Positions 1-5,328 of a DNA stretch of 6,529 nt are shown in pieces. Origin of the DNA: JASHVB01 sp049522565 (GTDB lineage Bacteria; Pseudomonadota; Alphaproteobacteria; Acetobacterales; Acetobacteraceae); NCBI GenBank assembly GCA_049522565.1, contig JBEKNT010000392.1, positions 1 to 6,529 on the forward strand, read 5' to 3'. Both the position numbers and the translations under genes were made by a program. Every line of letters starts with the position of its first letter. Position 1 is the stretch's first letter. The notes beneath the pieces are model-generated. The model was not told the DNA's origin, did no database searches, and worked only from the letters and a program-made list of their open reading frames with translations.

Positions 1-126
1 GTGCGGCGGACGACATGCGGCGCACCCATCGGGACACTCGATCCGGCGGTCATGCTGGCGATCACGCGCAAGCTGGCACTCCTGACGGGCATCGCCGATG
101 CAACCAGAAGGACCGGAGAGGCCTGA
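1..126 (+). CDS. 3' end of an unidentified gene (partial)
   Basis: The first frame is open from the window edge to a TGA at 124-126, giving about 41 residues that include the stretch GTLDPAVMLAITRKLALLTG. Third codon positions are mostly G or C, as in the neighbouring genes. The strongest support is indirect. The dispersed repeat that follows starts exactly at this TGA, just as its second copy starts at the soxG stop codon, so a real gene end here is plausible. I do not recognise the protein, and too little of it is present to assign a function. It converges with the DUF1467 gene. Another frame (15-197) is also open, but it runs through the repeat and ends in repeat-encoded residues, so I reject it. 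If this is not a gene, the first 126 bases hold nothing else I can support. Confidence 0.35.
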   Translation: MRRTTCGAPIGTLDPAVMLAITRKLALLTGIADATRRTGEA

Positions 127-205
127 CGCCAGGCGCCCGAAAGACTGACTCTCGAATCGTTCGCACCGGCCGGCCCAACCGTCATGGCCGGCCATGACGG
201 TTGGG
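124..205 (+). repeat. Dispersed intergenic repeat, copy A, at a gene end
   Basis: Bases 124-191 match the reverse complement of 5298-5365 at 58 of 68 positions by my hand alignment, with no gap. The similarity starts at the stop codon of the upstream partial gene. A 28-base core (161-188) recurs at 5130-5157, 5213-5240 and, inverted, at 5301-5328. The right end is a perfect palindrome described separately. The element lies between convergent genes, which would suit a bidirectional terminator or a REP/MITE-type element. The name of the family is unknown to me. Confidence 0.75.
174..205. repeat. 32-base perfect palindrome
   Basis: Bases 174-189 (CCCAACCGTCATGGCC) are exactly complementary to 190-205, giving a 16-bp perfect palindrome arm with no spacer. 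It lies 11 bases beyond the DUF1467 stop codon and about 47 bases after the stop of the left-edge gene, so transcripts from either strand could form a strong hairpin. No T tract follows on either side, so it is not a classical intrinsic terminator. The same arms occur at 5227-5240 and 5301-5314, separated by 60 bases. Confidence 0.85.
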
Positions 206-216
206 GCGGCGCGCGG

Positions 217-477
217 TCAGTCCTCCGGCGCGGCGAACATGCCGTGGCGGAAACTGATGTAGTCGCTGCTGATCAGCAGATACGCGCCGAACCAGATCAC
301 CGCGGCAATCAGCGTGGTGATGACGACCTTCTTCAGCATGTGCGGGTGTTCCGGCGCACCGCGCCAGCCGGTATGCGGATCGGGATCGCTCGAAGGCTGC
401 ACGCCGATCGGCAGCACGGCGAACAGCACCGTCCACCAGATCAGCAAATACAGCACGCACCCGGTGAACCAGCCCAT
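217..477 (-). CDS. DUF1467 family small inner-membrane protein
   Basis: An 86-residue protein of unknown function that matches the DUF1467 family, which I know from alphaproteobacteria. There are two hydrophobic segments: residues about 5-24, rich in Trp and Leu (YLLIWWTVLFAVLPIGV), and about 51-70 (VVITTLIAAVIWFGAYLLIS). A polar loop with several Asp, Pro and His residues lies between them. The family signature at the start is MGW..G...Y..IWW...F.VLP.GV, followed by a late YISFRH-like tail. The ATG follows a GAGGGG Shine-Dalgarno sequence (488-483) by five bases, and that sequence overlaps the stop codon of the upstream BrkB gene, so the two are probably one transcript with coupled translation. 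From memory, this family often lies between rnj and proS in alphaproteobacteria; here proS is not seen downstream. Role unknown; family assignment fairly sure. Confidence 0.85.
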   Translation of the reverse strand: MGWFTGCVLYLLIWWTVLFAVLPIGVQPSSDPDPHTGWRGAPEHPHMLKKVVITTLIAAVIWFGAYLLISSDYISFRHGMFAAPED

Positions 478-486
478 GGCAACCCC

Positions 487-1428
487 TCACATCGCCTGCG
501 GCACCAGCGCGGCTTGCTCCGCCTCGCCGGGCGTCGACAGGCGATCGAGCTGCGCATTGAGTTCCGCCCCCAGCAGCACCGCGTAGGCGGTAACGAAGAA
601 CCACAGCATCACCGCCGCCACCGCGCCGAGCGGCCCATAGGTGACGCCGAACGTGGCGATGTGGTCGACATAGAACGACAGCAACCCCGAGGCGACGAGC
701 CACAACGCCAGCGCCAGCACGCTGCCGGGCGTGATCCAGTGCCGCGCCGGGCGCGGGCGTGCCGGCCCGAAGCGATACAGCAGCCCCAGCGACAGGCCGG
801 CACAGCCGAGCAAGACGACCACGCTCGCCAGATGCACCAGGCGGATCCGCCAGGCCCACGGCGTGACGAACCGGAACAGCGCCGGCATGCCGACCAGGAT
901 GGCGATGGCCAGCACCGCCCCCATGATGGCGACCACCGTCATGGCCAACGACACCGCCAGGAACCGCAGGAAACCGCGCTGCTCCTGACCGCCATAGGCG
1001 ATCGTCAGGGCCGACAGCATCGAGCGCATGCCGACCGCGGCGGTCCAGAACGTCAGCAGGACGCTGACGCCCAGGCCAACCCCGAGCCGCATGGGCGGCT
1101 GGCTCACCAGGTGATGCAGCCGGTCGGCGATCAGCCAATAGGCGGCGGGCGGCAGCAGGTCGTGCAGCCACTGCACCTGCACCTCGACGCCGCGCGGGTT
1201 GAACACCAGGCCATACACCGAGATCAGCATGCTCATCGCCGGGAACAGCGCCAGCGTGGCGAAGAAGGCGCAGCCCGCGGCGGCGAGCGCCACCCGGTCG
1301 GACACGCTGGCGCGCAGCGTGGCCTGCAGCACGCCGCGCCACGGTGGTCCCTCCTTCCTCTCCCGCGAAGCGGGGTCGAGGCGCGAAGCGCATCGACGGA
1401 GGGCGAGGGTGAAGCGAGGCGCACGCAT
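487..1428 (-). CDS. YihY/virulence factor BrkB family membrane protein
   Basis: A polytopic inner-membrane protein of the YihY/BrkB family (Pfam Virul_fac_BrkB, formerly mis-named RNase BN); its function is not firmly established. Counting from the ATG at 1428 it has 313 residues, a little longer than the usual 280-300. Hydrophobic segments lie at about 45-77, 117-140, 153-183, 196-220, 235-255 and 263-290. The C-terminal block YGPLGAVAAVMLWFFVTAY, followed by AVLLGAELNAQLDR, is the family signature. Residues 1 to about 28 are encoded by the intergenic repeat at 1351-1469 and look non-native; family-like sequence begins near WRGVLQATLRASVSDRVAL. An in-frame GTG at 1437 would add three residues, and a GTG at 1332 would remove 32 but lacks a well-spaced ribosome site. 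The gene lies downstream of rnj and is coupled to DUF1467. Family sure; start uncertain. Confidence 0.88.
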   Translation of the reverse strand: MRAPRFTLALRRCASRLDPASRERKEGPPWRGVLQATLRASVSDRVALAAAGCAFFATLALFPAMSMLISVYGLVFNPRGVEVQVQWLHDLLPPAAYWLIADRLHHLVSQPPMRLGVGLGVSVLLTFWTAAVGMRSMLSALTIAYGGQEQRGFLRFLAVSLAMTVVAIMGAVLAIAILVGMPALFRFVTPWAWRIRLVHLASVVVLLGCAGLSLGLLYRFGPARPRPARHWITPGSVLALALWLVASGLLSFYVDHIATFGVTYGPLGAVAAVMLWFFVTAYAVLLGAELNAQLDRLSTPGEAEQAALVPQAM

Positions 1429-1469
1429 CACCCTCACCCTAACCCTCTCCCGCCAAAGGCGGGAGAGGG
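1351..1469. repeat. Intergenic repeat with three stem-loops between rnj and brkB
   Basis: The stretch shows three nested self-complementary parts. The first is an imperfect hairpin around 1359-1381 with CCCGC/GCGGG arms and a GAA loop. The second has GAGGGTGA at 1405-1412 paired with TCACCCTC at 1428-1435. The third is a perfect 12-bp stem, 1443-1454 with 1458-1469 (CCCTCTCCCGCC, AAA loop). The strings CCCTCACCCTAACCCTCTCC and GGCGGGAGAGGG resemble, from memory, a dispersed intergenic repeat common in high-GC Proteobacteria. The strong hairpin starts ten bases after the rnj stop codon and could stabilise or terminate that transcript, although no T run follows. The element also encodes the first part of the BrkB reading frame. 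Confidence 0.65.
1443..1469 (-). terminator. Strong hairpin just after rnj stop (possible terminator or mRNA-end stabiliser)
   Basis: A perfect 12-bp GC-rich stem with a three-base loop follows the rnj TAG by ten bases on the minus strand. Because it is not followed by a run of T on that strand (the sequence continues TTAGGGTGAGGG), intrinsic termination would be weak. A role as a 3' barrier to exonucleases or in partial read-through to brkB fits equally well. It belongs to the repeat at 1351-1469. Confidence 0.4.
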
Positions 1470-1478
1470 AACCTCTCG

Positions 1479-3125
1479 CTAAACCCGCAGCAGATGCACA
1501 TCCACCAGCGGCCGCTTTTGCAGCCGGCGTCCCAGGGCGCGGCGCAGCGCCGCACGCGCGGCATCGGCGAAAGCGGCATCGTCGCGGCGCAGCGGCGCCG
1601 GCAAATCCCCCAGCGCCTCGGCAAACTCCCCCACGACCCTGCCGATCTCCGCATCGTCCTGCTCGAACAGCCCGGGCGCGCTGACCCGAGGCTGGCCGCG
1701 CAGCCGGCCGGCCTCATCGACCGCCACGCTGGCCACCACGACCCCGTTGATCAGCATGCGCCGCCGCGCCGCCATCACGCCGCCCGACAACGGCACCAGC
1801 CGCCCGCCGTCCGGCACCAGCCGCCCCACCGGCGCGCTGTCGACGATCTCCACCGTCCCCGGCGCGAGGTTGAGGATGTCCCCGTCCTCCATCAGCAGCG
1901 GCGAGGCGCCCGCCTCCCGCGCCAGCCCGGCATGCGCCGACAGATGCCGCCACTCGCCATGCACCGGCACGCTGTAGCGCGGCTTCACCAGCCGGTACAG
2001 CCGGCGCAACTCATCGCGCGCCGGATGGCCGGAGACGTGCACCACATGGTCGTCGGCGGTCATCAGCTCCACGCCGCGGCGCACCAGGTTGTCCTGCACG
2101 GTGCCGATCGCCCGTTCGTTCCCCGGAATGACGCGGGACGAAAACAGCACCGTGTCGCCCTCGCCCAGCGCAACGCGCGGATGGGTGTCCATCGCCACCC
2201 GGGCCAGCGCGCTGCGCGGCTCGCCCTGGCTGCCGGTGATCAGGATCAGAATGTTGTCGTCGGCGACGTCGTCGATGTCGTCCTCGCCGAGGAACGGCGG
2301 GACGCCCTGCAAATAGCCGCATTCGCGCGCCGCGGCGTCCAGGTTGCGCAGGCTGCGGCCGACCATCGCGACGCTGCGGCCGGCCTGGCGCGCCGCATGC
2401 GCGATGCTCTCGACGCGCGCCACGTTGCTGGCGAAGCAGGTCACCGCGACGCGGCCGCGCAGGCCGCGGATCAGCACGGACAGGCTTTGCCGGACTTCGG
2501 ACTCGCTGCCGGAATGGCCCTCCACCATGGCGTTGGTGGAATCGCACACCATCGCCAGCACGCCGCGCTCGCCCAGCGCGGCCAGGGCGGCCTCGTCGGT
2601 GGGTGGGCCGACCAGCGGGTGCGGGTCCATCTTCCAGTCGCCGGTGTGCAGCACGATGCCGTGCGGCGTCTCGATCACCAGCGCCTGCGATTCCGGGATG
2701 GAGTGCGCCATACGGATGAAGCGCAGCGCGAACGGCGCGAGGTTCATGGTGCCGCCGGGCGGTACCACGTGGATCTTCACCTGTTGCAGCAACTGCGCCT
2801 CGGCGAGCTTGCGGCGCAGCACCGCGGCGGCGAACGGCGTGACGTAGACCGGGCAGCGCAGCAGCGGCCACAGATGGGCGACCGCGCCAATGTGGTCCTC
2901 GTGCGCGTGGGTGATCACCAGGCCCACCAGCTTGTCGCGGCGATCCGCGATGAAGCCGGGGTCCGGGACCATGATCTCGACCTCGGGGTGTTGCGACCCG
3001 CCGAAGCCGATGCCGCAATCGACCGCCAACCACTTACCGTTGCAGCGGTAAAGGTTGAGGTTCATGCCGATCTCGCCCGTCCCACCGAGCGGCAGGAAGG
3101 CCAGGTCGCCTGTTTCTGCATCCAT
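1479..3125 (-). CDS. rnj: Ribonuclease J (metallo-beta-lactamase/beta-CASP RNase)
   Basis: A cytoplasmic zinc-dependent ribonuclease with 5'-3' exonuclease and endonuclease activity; in alphaproteobacteria it takes part in rRNA 5'-end maturation and RNA turnover. The 548 residues match the family's usual length. The N-terminal metallo-beta-lactamase domain starts with LPLGGTGEIGMN (11-22). Metal ligands are seen in HAHEDH at 73-78, His141 (MAHSIPES), Asp163 (HTGDWKMDPH) and, after the beta-CASP insert, His389 (PVHGEWRHL). The beta-CASP domain carries the DSTNA motif (195-199), ITGSQGEP (296-303) and HVSGHPARDE (363-372). The C-terminal domain ends RRLQKRPLVDVHLLRV. The ATG is supported by the family N-terminus; its Shine-Dalgarno match (GAGG, 3144-3141) is 15 bases away, so weak. 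It is divergent from the nitrile hydratase operon. Identification is very sure. Confidence 0.97.
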   Translation of the reverse strand: MDAETGDLAFLPLGGTGEIGMNLNLYRCNGKWLAVDCGIGFGGSQHPEVEIMVPDPGFIADRRDKLVGLVITHAHEDHIGAVAHLWPLLRCPVYVTPFAAAVLRRKLAEAQLLQQVKIHVVPPGGTMNLAPFALRFIRMAHSIPESQALVIETPHGIVLHTGDWKMDPHPLVGPPTDEAALAALGERGVLAMVCDSTNAMVEGHSGSESEVRQSLSVLIRGLRGRVAVTCFASNVARVESIAHAARQAGRSVAMVGRSLRNLDAAARECGYLQGVPPFLGEDDIDDVADDNILILITGSQGEPRSALARVAMDTHPRVALGEGDTVLFSSRVIPGNERAIGTVQDNLVRRGVELMTADDHVVHVSGHPARDELRRLYRLVKPRYSVPVHGEWRHLSAHAGLAREAGASPLLMEDGDILNLAPGTVEIVDSAPVGRLVPDGGRLVPLSGGVMAARRRMLINGVVVASVAVDEAGRLRGQPRVSAPGLFEQDDAEIGRVVGEFAEALGDLPAPLRRDDAAFADAARAALRRALGRRLQKRPLVDVHLLRV

Positions 3126-3407
3126 CTTGTGCTGTTGCTACCTCATGACGCGTGAAAGCCGGACCGATATCGGCAGGACTTGCCCCCTGCCGGGGCTATG
3201 GGGTTGCGCCTGGATATAGGGTGGGGCGGGGGCAGCGGCCAGCGATCTTCCGCGCCCGGCTGCTCAAGACGGCAATTCAGCCGGAGGGGCAACTGGCCGA
3301 TCGCGCGGTGGCGGCCAGGTCGTCGCCCCCGCAGCCACGCACTTGCCGGTCATGGCGGGGCATGCGAGCGTCGTTCGAAGTACCGGATGGCCGGGAGAAA
3401 TCGAGTC
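3126..3407. other. Divergent intergenic region between rnj and nitrile hydratase genes
   Basis: These 282 bases must hold the promoters for rnj (leftward) and the nitrile hydratase operon (rightward). I see no convincing sigma-70 -35/-10 pair. Two small inverted repeats lie near rnj: CCGATATCGG at 3164-3173, and CGGCAGG (3171-3177) with CCTGCCG (3186-3192). A 13-base string GTCATGGCGGGGC at 3349-3361 also occurs in the inverted repeat copy near 5300 and may be a decayed repeat fragment. Open frames across this region (from 3152 and 3180) lack a ribosome site and family-like residues, so I do not call them. Confidence 0.5.
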
Positions 3408-4034
3408 ATGCCGTCGCACGGCCCGGATGGCCACGATCATGATCACGCCCACAGTACGGTGCCGGATGACACCGCCCTGCGGGTCAAGGCGCTCGAATCG
3501 CTGTTGGTCGAGAAGGGCCTGGTCGATCCCGCGGCGCTGGACGCGATCGTCGACTACTACGAACACAAAGTCGGGCCGCGGAACGGCGCGCGTGTGGTGG
3601 CGCGGGCCTGGGCCGATCCGGCCTACAAAGCCAGGCTCCTGGCGGACGCCACCGCGGCCATCGCGGAGCTTGGCTATGCGGGCCGCCAGGGCGAGCACAT
3701 GGTCGCCGTCGAGAACACCCCGGCGGTGCACAACATGGTCGTCTGCACGCTGTGTTCCTGCTACCCGTGGCCGGTCCTCGGGCTGCCGCCGGCCTGGTAT
3801 AAATCGGCGGGATACCGCTCCCGCTCGGTCATCGACCCGCGCGGGGTGCTGCGCGAGTTCGGCCTGGACGTGTCCGACGACACCGAGGTGCGGGTCTGGG
3901 ATTCCACCGCCGAAGTCCGCTACCTGGTCTTGCCCGAGCGCCCCGCCGGCACCGAAGCGATGACCGAAGAGCAATTGACCGCGCTGGTGACCCGCGACTC
4001 GATGATCGGCGTGGCCCGGGTGTCTGCGCCATGA
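3408..4034 (+). CDS. nthA: Nitrile hydratase alpha subunit, cobalt type
   Basis: Catalytic metal-bearing subunit of nitrile hydratase, which adds water to nitriles to give amides in the cytoplasm; it works as an alpha-beta complex. It has 208 residues. The metal-binding claw is VCTLCSCYPW, with CTLCSC at 113-118. Thr at the second position is characteristic of non-corrin cobalt enzymes, whereas iron enzymes have CSLCSC. In the active form the second and third cysteines (116 and 118) are oxidised to sulfinic and sulfenic acid. The flanking blocks LRVKALESLLVEKGLVDP, YEHKVGPRNGA, LPPAWYKSAGYRSR and VLPERPAGTEAMTEEQL are strongly conserved. The N-terminus is His-rich (His at 4, 9, 11, 13, 15), as I recall for the Pseudomonas putida cobalt enzyme. 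I chose the ATG at 3408 because GGGAG (3393-3397) lies ten bases upstream and upstream codons look non-coding. The stop overlaps the beta start. Confidence 0.96.
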   Translation: MPSHGPDGHDHDHAHSTVPDDTALRVKALESLLVEKGLVDPAALDAIVDYYEHKVGPRNGARVVARAWADPAYKARLLADATAAIAELGYAGRQGEHMVAVENTPAVHNMVVCTLCSCYPWPVLGLPPAWYKSAGYRSRSVIDPRGVLREFGLDVSDDTEVRVWDSTAEVRYLVLPERPAGTEAMTEEQLTALVTRDSMIGVARVSAP

Positions 4035-4690
4035 ACGGGGTGCATGACATGGGCGGCATGCACGGTCTGGGACCGATCGTGCGGGAGCAGAATGAGCCGG
4101 TGTGGCATGCGCCGTGGGAGGCTCGGGTTTTCGCACTCTCCGCCGCGATCGGCGCCTGGCGACGCTGGCCCGGCGATGCCAGCCGGCAACAAATCGAACA
4201 GATGCCCGCCGCCGATTACCTGCGCGTCAGCTATTACGAAAAATGGCTGCACGGCCTGACCGAAAACGCGATCAGGCACGGCCTGGTCACGCGCGAGGAA
4301 GCCGCAACCGGCCGGCCCGACCCGCTCGCGCCCAAAGCCACGCCGCCGCTGCCGGCGGCGCAGGTGGCCGAGGTGATGGACCGGGGCGGGCCGAAGACGC
4401 GGGAGGTCGCGCGGCAACCGCGTTTCCGGATCGGCGACGCGATTCTAACGCGGAACATTCATCCGCTCACGCACACCCGCCTGCCGCGTTTCGCGCGTGG
4501 CAGGCCCGGCGTGATCACCGCCTTGCACGGCGCGCATGTGTTTCCCGATACCAACGCGCAGTTTCAGGGGGAGAACGCGCAACCGCTTTACACCGTGAGG
4601 TTTCAGGCTCGCGCGTTATGGGGCGAGGCCGCCAATCCGCGCGACACCGTCTGCCTCGATCTCTGGGAGGATTATCTTGACCCCGCCTGA
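4031..4690 (+). CDS. nthB: Nitrile hydratase beta subunit
   Basis: Partner of the alpha subunit; it completes the active-site pocket of nitrile hydratase and supplies arginines that hydrogen-bond the oxidised cysteine claw. It has 219 residues, the usual size. It begins MNGVHDMGGMHGLGPI, the classic beta N-terminus. The N-terminal helical domain follows with WEARVFAL (29-36), then YLRVSYYEKWLHGLTE (63-78). The C-terminal barrel carries RFRIGDAILTRN, THTRLPRFARGRPGVI (147-162), HGAHVFPDTNA (166-176) and PLYTVRF (185-191), ending in LWEDYLDPA. Its ATG overlaps the alpha TGA (ATGA at 4031-4034), and no Shine-Dalgarno sequence precedes it, so it probably depends on translational coupling. That would help equal production of the two subunits. 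The alpha-beta order with a downstream accessory gene fits proteobacterial cobalt enzymes, as opposed to the beta-alpha order in Rhodococcus. Confidence 0.96.
   Translation: MNGVHDMGGMHGLGPIVREQNEPVWHAPWEARVFALSAAIGAWRRWPGDASRQQIEQMPAADYLRVSYYEKWLHGLTENAIRHGLVTREEAATGRPDPLAPKATPPLPAAQVAEVMDRGGPKTREVARQPRFRIGDAILTRNIHPLTHTRLPRFARGRPGVITALHGAHVFPDTNAQFQGENAQPLYTVRFQARALWGEAANPRDTVCLDLWEDYLDPA
4665..4679 (+). promoter_or_regulatory. Ribosome binding site fixing a TTG start for the accessory gene
   Basis: GGGAGG at 4665-4670 is followed after six bases by TTG (4677-4679). Both lie inside the last codons of the beta gene. No ATG or GTG in the accessory frame fits as well, so this pair decides the start and implies a 14-base overlap of the two genes. 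Confidence 0.75.
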
Positions 4691-5054
4691 CGGCGTGACC
4701 CGTTTCGCGGCGGAGCTGAGCGTGCCGCGCGACGCGGACGGACCGGTCTACGCGGAACCCTGGCAGGCCGAGGCCTTCGCCCTGACGGTGCAGTTGCATG
4801 CTACCGGCTGTTTCACCTGGCCCGAGTGGGCGGCGACGCTCGCCGCCGTGCTGCGCGAGGTGCGGGACCGCGGCGAACCGGACGATGGTTCGCAGTATTA
4901 CGATCACTGGCTCGTGGCGCTGGAGCGTCTGGTCATCGCGAAGCGCTTACTTGACGCTGCGACAATCGACCGGCGCAAAGCGGCCTGGGCGGCAGCCTAT
5001 CTGGCGACGCCGCATGGCCAGCCGGTCATGCTGTCCCCCAGCGCGGCGGGGTGA
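4677..5054 (+). CDS. Nitrile hydratase accessory/activator protein (P14K-like, beta N-terminal domain family)
   Basis: Small chaperone-like protein needed in related systems for cobalt loading and cysteine oxidation of the alpha subunit (P14K in Pseudomonas putida, NhlE/NhhG in Rhodococcus, the last two in a self-subunit-swapping mechanism). It has 125 residues and resembles the N-terminal domain of the beta subunit. EPWQAEAFALTVQL (27-40) parallels APWEARVFAL in beta, and SQYYDHWLVALERLVIAKRL (72-91) parallels the YYEKWLHGLTENAI block. WPEWAATL (48-55) is also typical. It starts at TTG behind a strong ribosome site inside the beta gene, overlapping it by 14 bases, and is the last gene of the operon. 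The tandem repeat begins 12 bases after its TGA. I am sure of the family; the exact activation mechanism is inferred from homologues. Confidence 0.9.
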   Translation: MTPPDGVTRFAAELSVPRDADGPVYAEPWQAEAFALTVQLHATGCFTWPEWAATLAAVLREVRDRGEPDDGSQYYDHWLVALERLVIAKRLLDAATIDRRKAAWAAAYLATPHGQPVMLSPSAAG

Positions 5055-5065
5055 CTGCGCCGACC

Positions 5066-5252
5066 CGTCATGGCCGGGCTTCACCCGATGAGCGTCAGAG
5101 TAAAGCCGGTCGGTAAAAGAAGTTTGCTGTCGCACGGGCCGCTCCAATCGTCATGGCCGGGCTTGACCCGGTGAGCGTCAGAATAAAGCCGGTCGGTAGA
5201 AGAAGTTTGCTGTCGCACGGGCCGCTCCAACCGTCATGGCCGGGCTTGACCC
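5066..5252. repeat. Tandem repeat, 83-base period, about 2.3 copies
   Basis: Unit 1 is 5066-5148 and unit 2 is 5149-5231. By eye they differ at five of 83 positions (94% identity). A third, partial unit starts at 5232 and stays alike for about 21 bases (CGTCATGGCCGGGCTTGACC). Each unit opens with the palindrome-forming GTCATGGCCGGGCTT string and closes with the 28-base core shared with the other repeat copies. The units have no open frame of note. The array lies between convergent gene ends, so it could affect termination of the nitrile hydratase transcript, and its copy number may vary between strains. Confidence 0.9.
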
Positions 5253-5328
5253 GGCCATCTATGCAGCCGTGGTGCCGGATCGATGGCCAGGTCAGGCCCC
5301 GCCATGACGGTTGGGGCGGTCGGTGCGA
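5213..5328. repeat. 116-base palindromic element with 28-base inverted arms
   Basis: The left arm 5213-5240 matches the reverse complement of the right arm 5301-5328 at 25 of 28 positions; the inner 14 (CCAACCGTCATGGC) match perfectly. Within the 60-base interior a second hairpin has arms ATGGCCGGG (5236-5244) and CCCGGCCAT (5250-5258), which compete with the outer arms. No transposase and no clear target-site duplication is seen. This looks like a REP- or MITE-type element. GTCATGGCCGGGCTTG...CCCGGCCAT strings are, from memory, common between genes in alphaproteobacteria. Confidence 0.75.

Noticed and set aside
182..1393. A 403-residue minus-strand frame with a good ribosome site at its internal GTG (1342)
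   Set aside because: The product is Ala/Arg/Gly-rich without membrane or known motifs, while the BrkB frame has six hydrophobic segments; I keep only the ribosome-site oddity as a finding.
184..1482. A 432-residue + strand frame opposite the BrkB and DUF1467 genes
   Set aside because: Low-complexity Arg/Gln/His composition, starts in the palindrome and ends in the other repeat; both opposite-strand genes have clear family signatures.
1494..3155. A 553-residue open frame antisense to rnj
   Set aside because: It is rich in Arg, His, Gln and Ala with no family-like blocks, and lies opposite a certain RNase J gene; long antisense frames are common at this GC content.
3180..3407. A 76-residue N-terminal extension of the nitrile hydratase alpha subunit
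   Set aside because: The extension has no resemblance to the family, no ribosome site, and the ATG at 3408 has one and gives the usual length.
5066..5252. CRISPR array
   Set aside because: The repeat is head-to-tail with no variable spacers; the whole 83-base unit is conserved, and there are no cas genes.
5213..5328. Complete insertion sequence
   Set aside because: Only 116 bases, no transposase frame and no target-site duplication visible, so only a non-autonomous palindromic element is supported.
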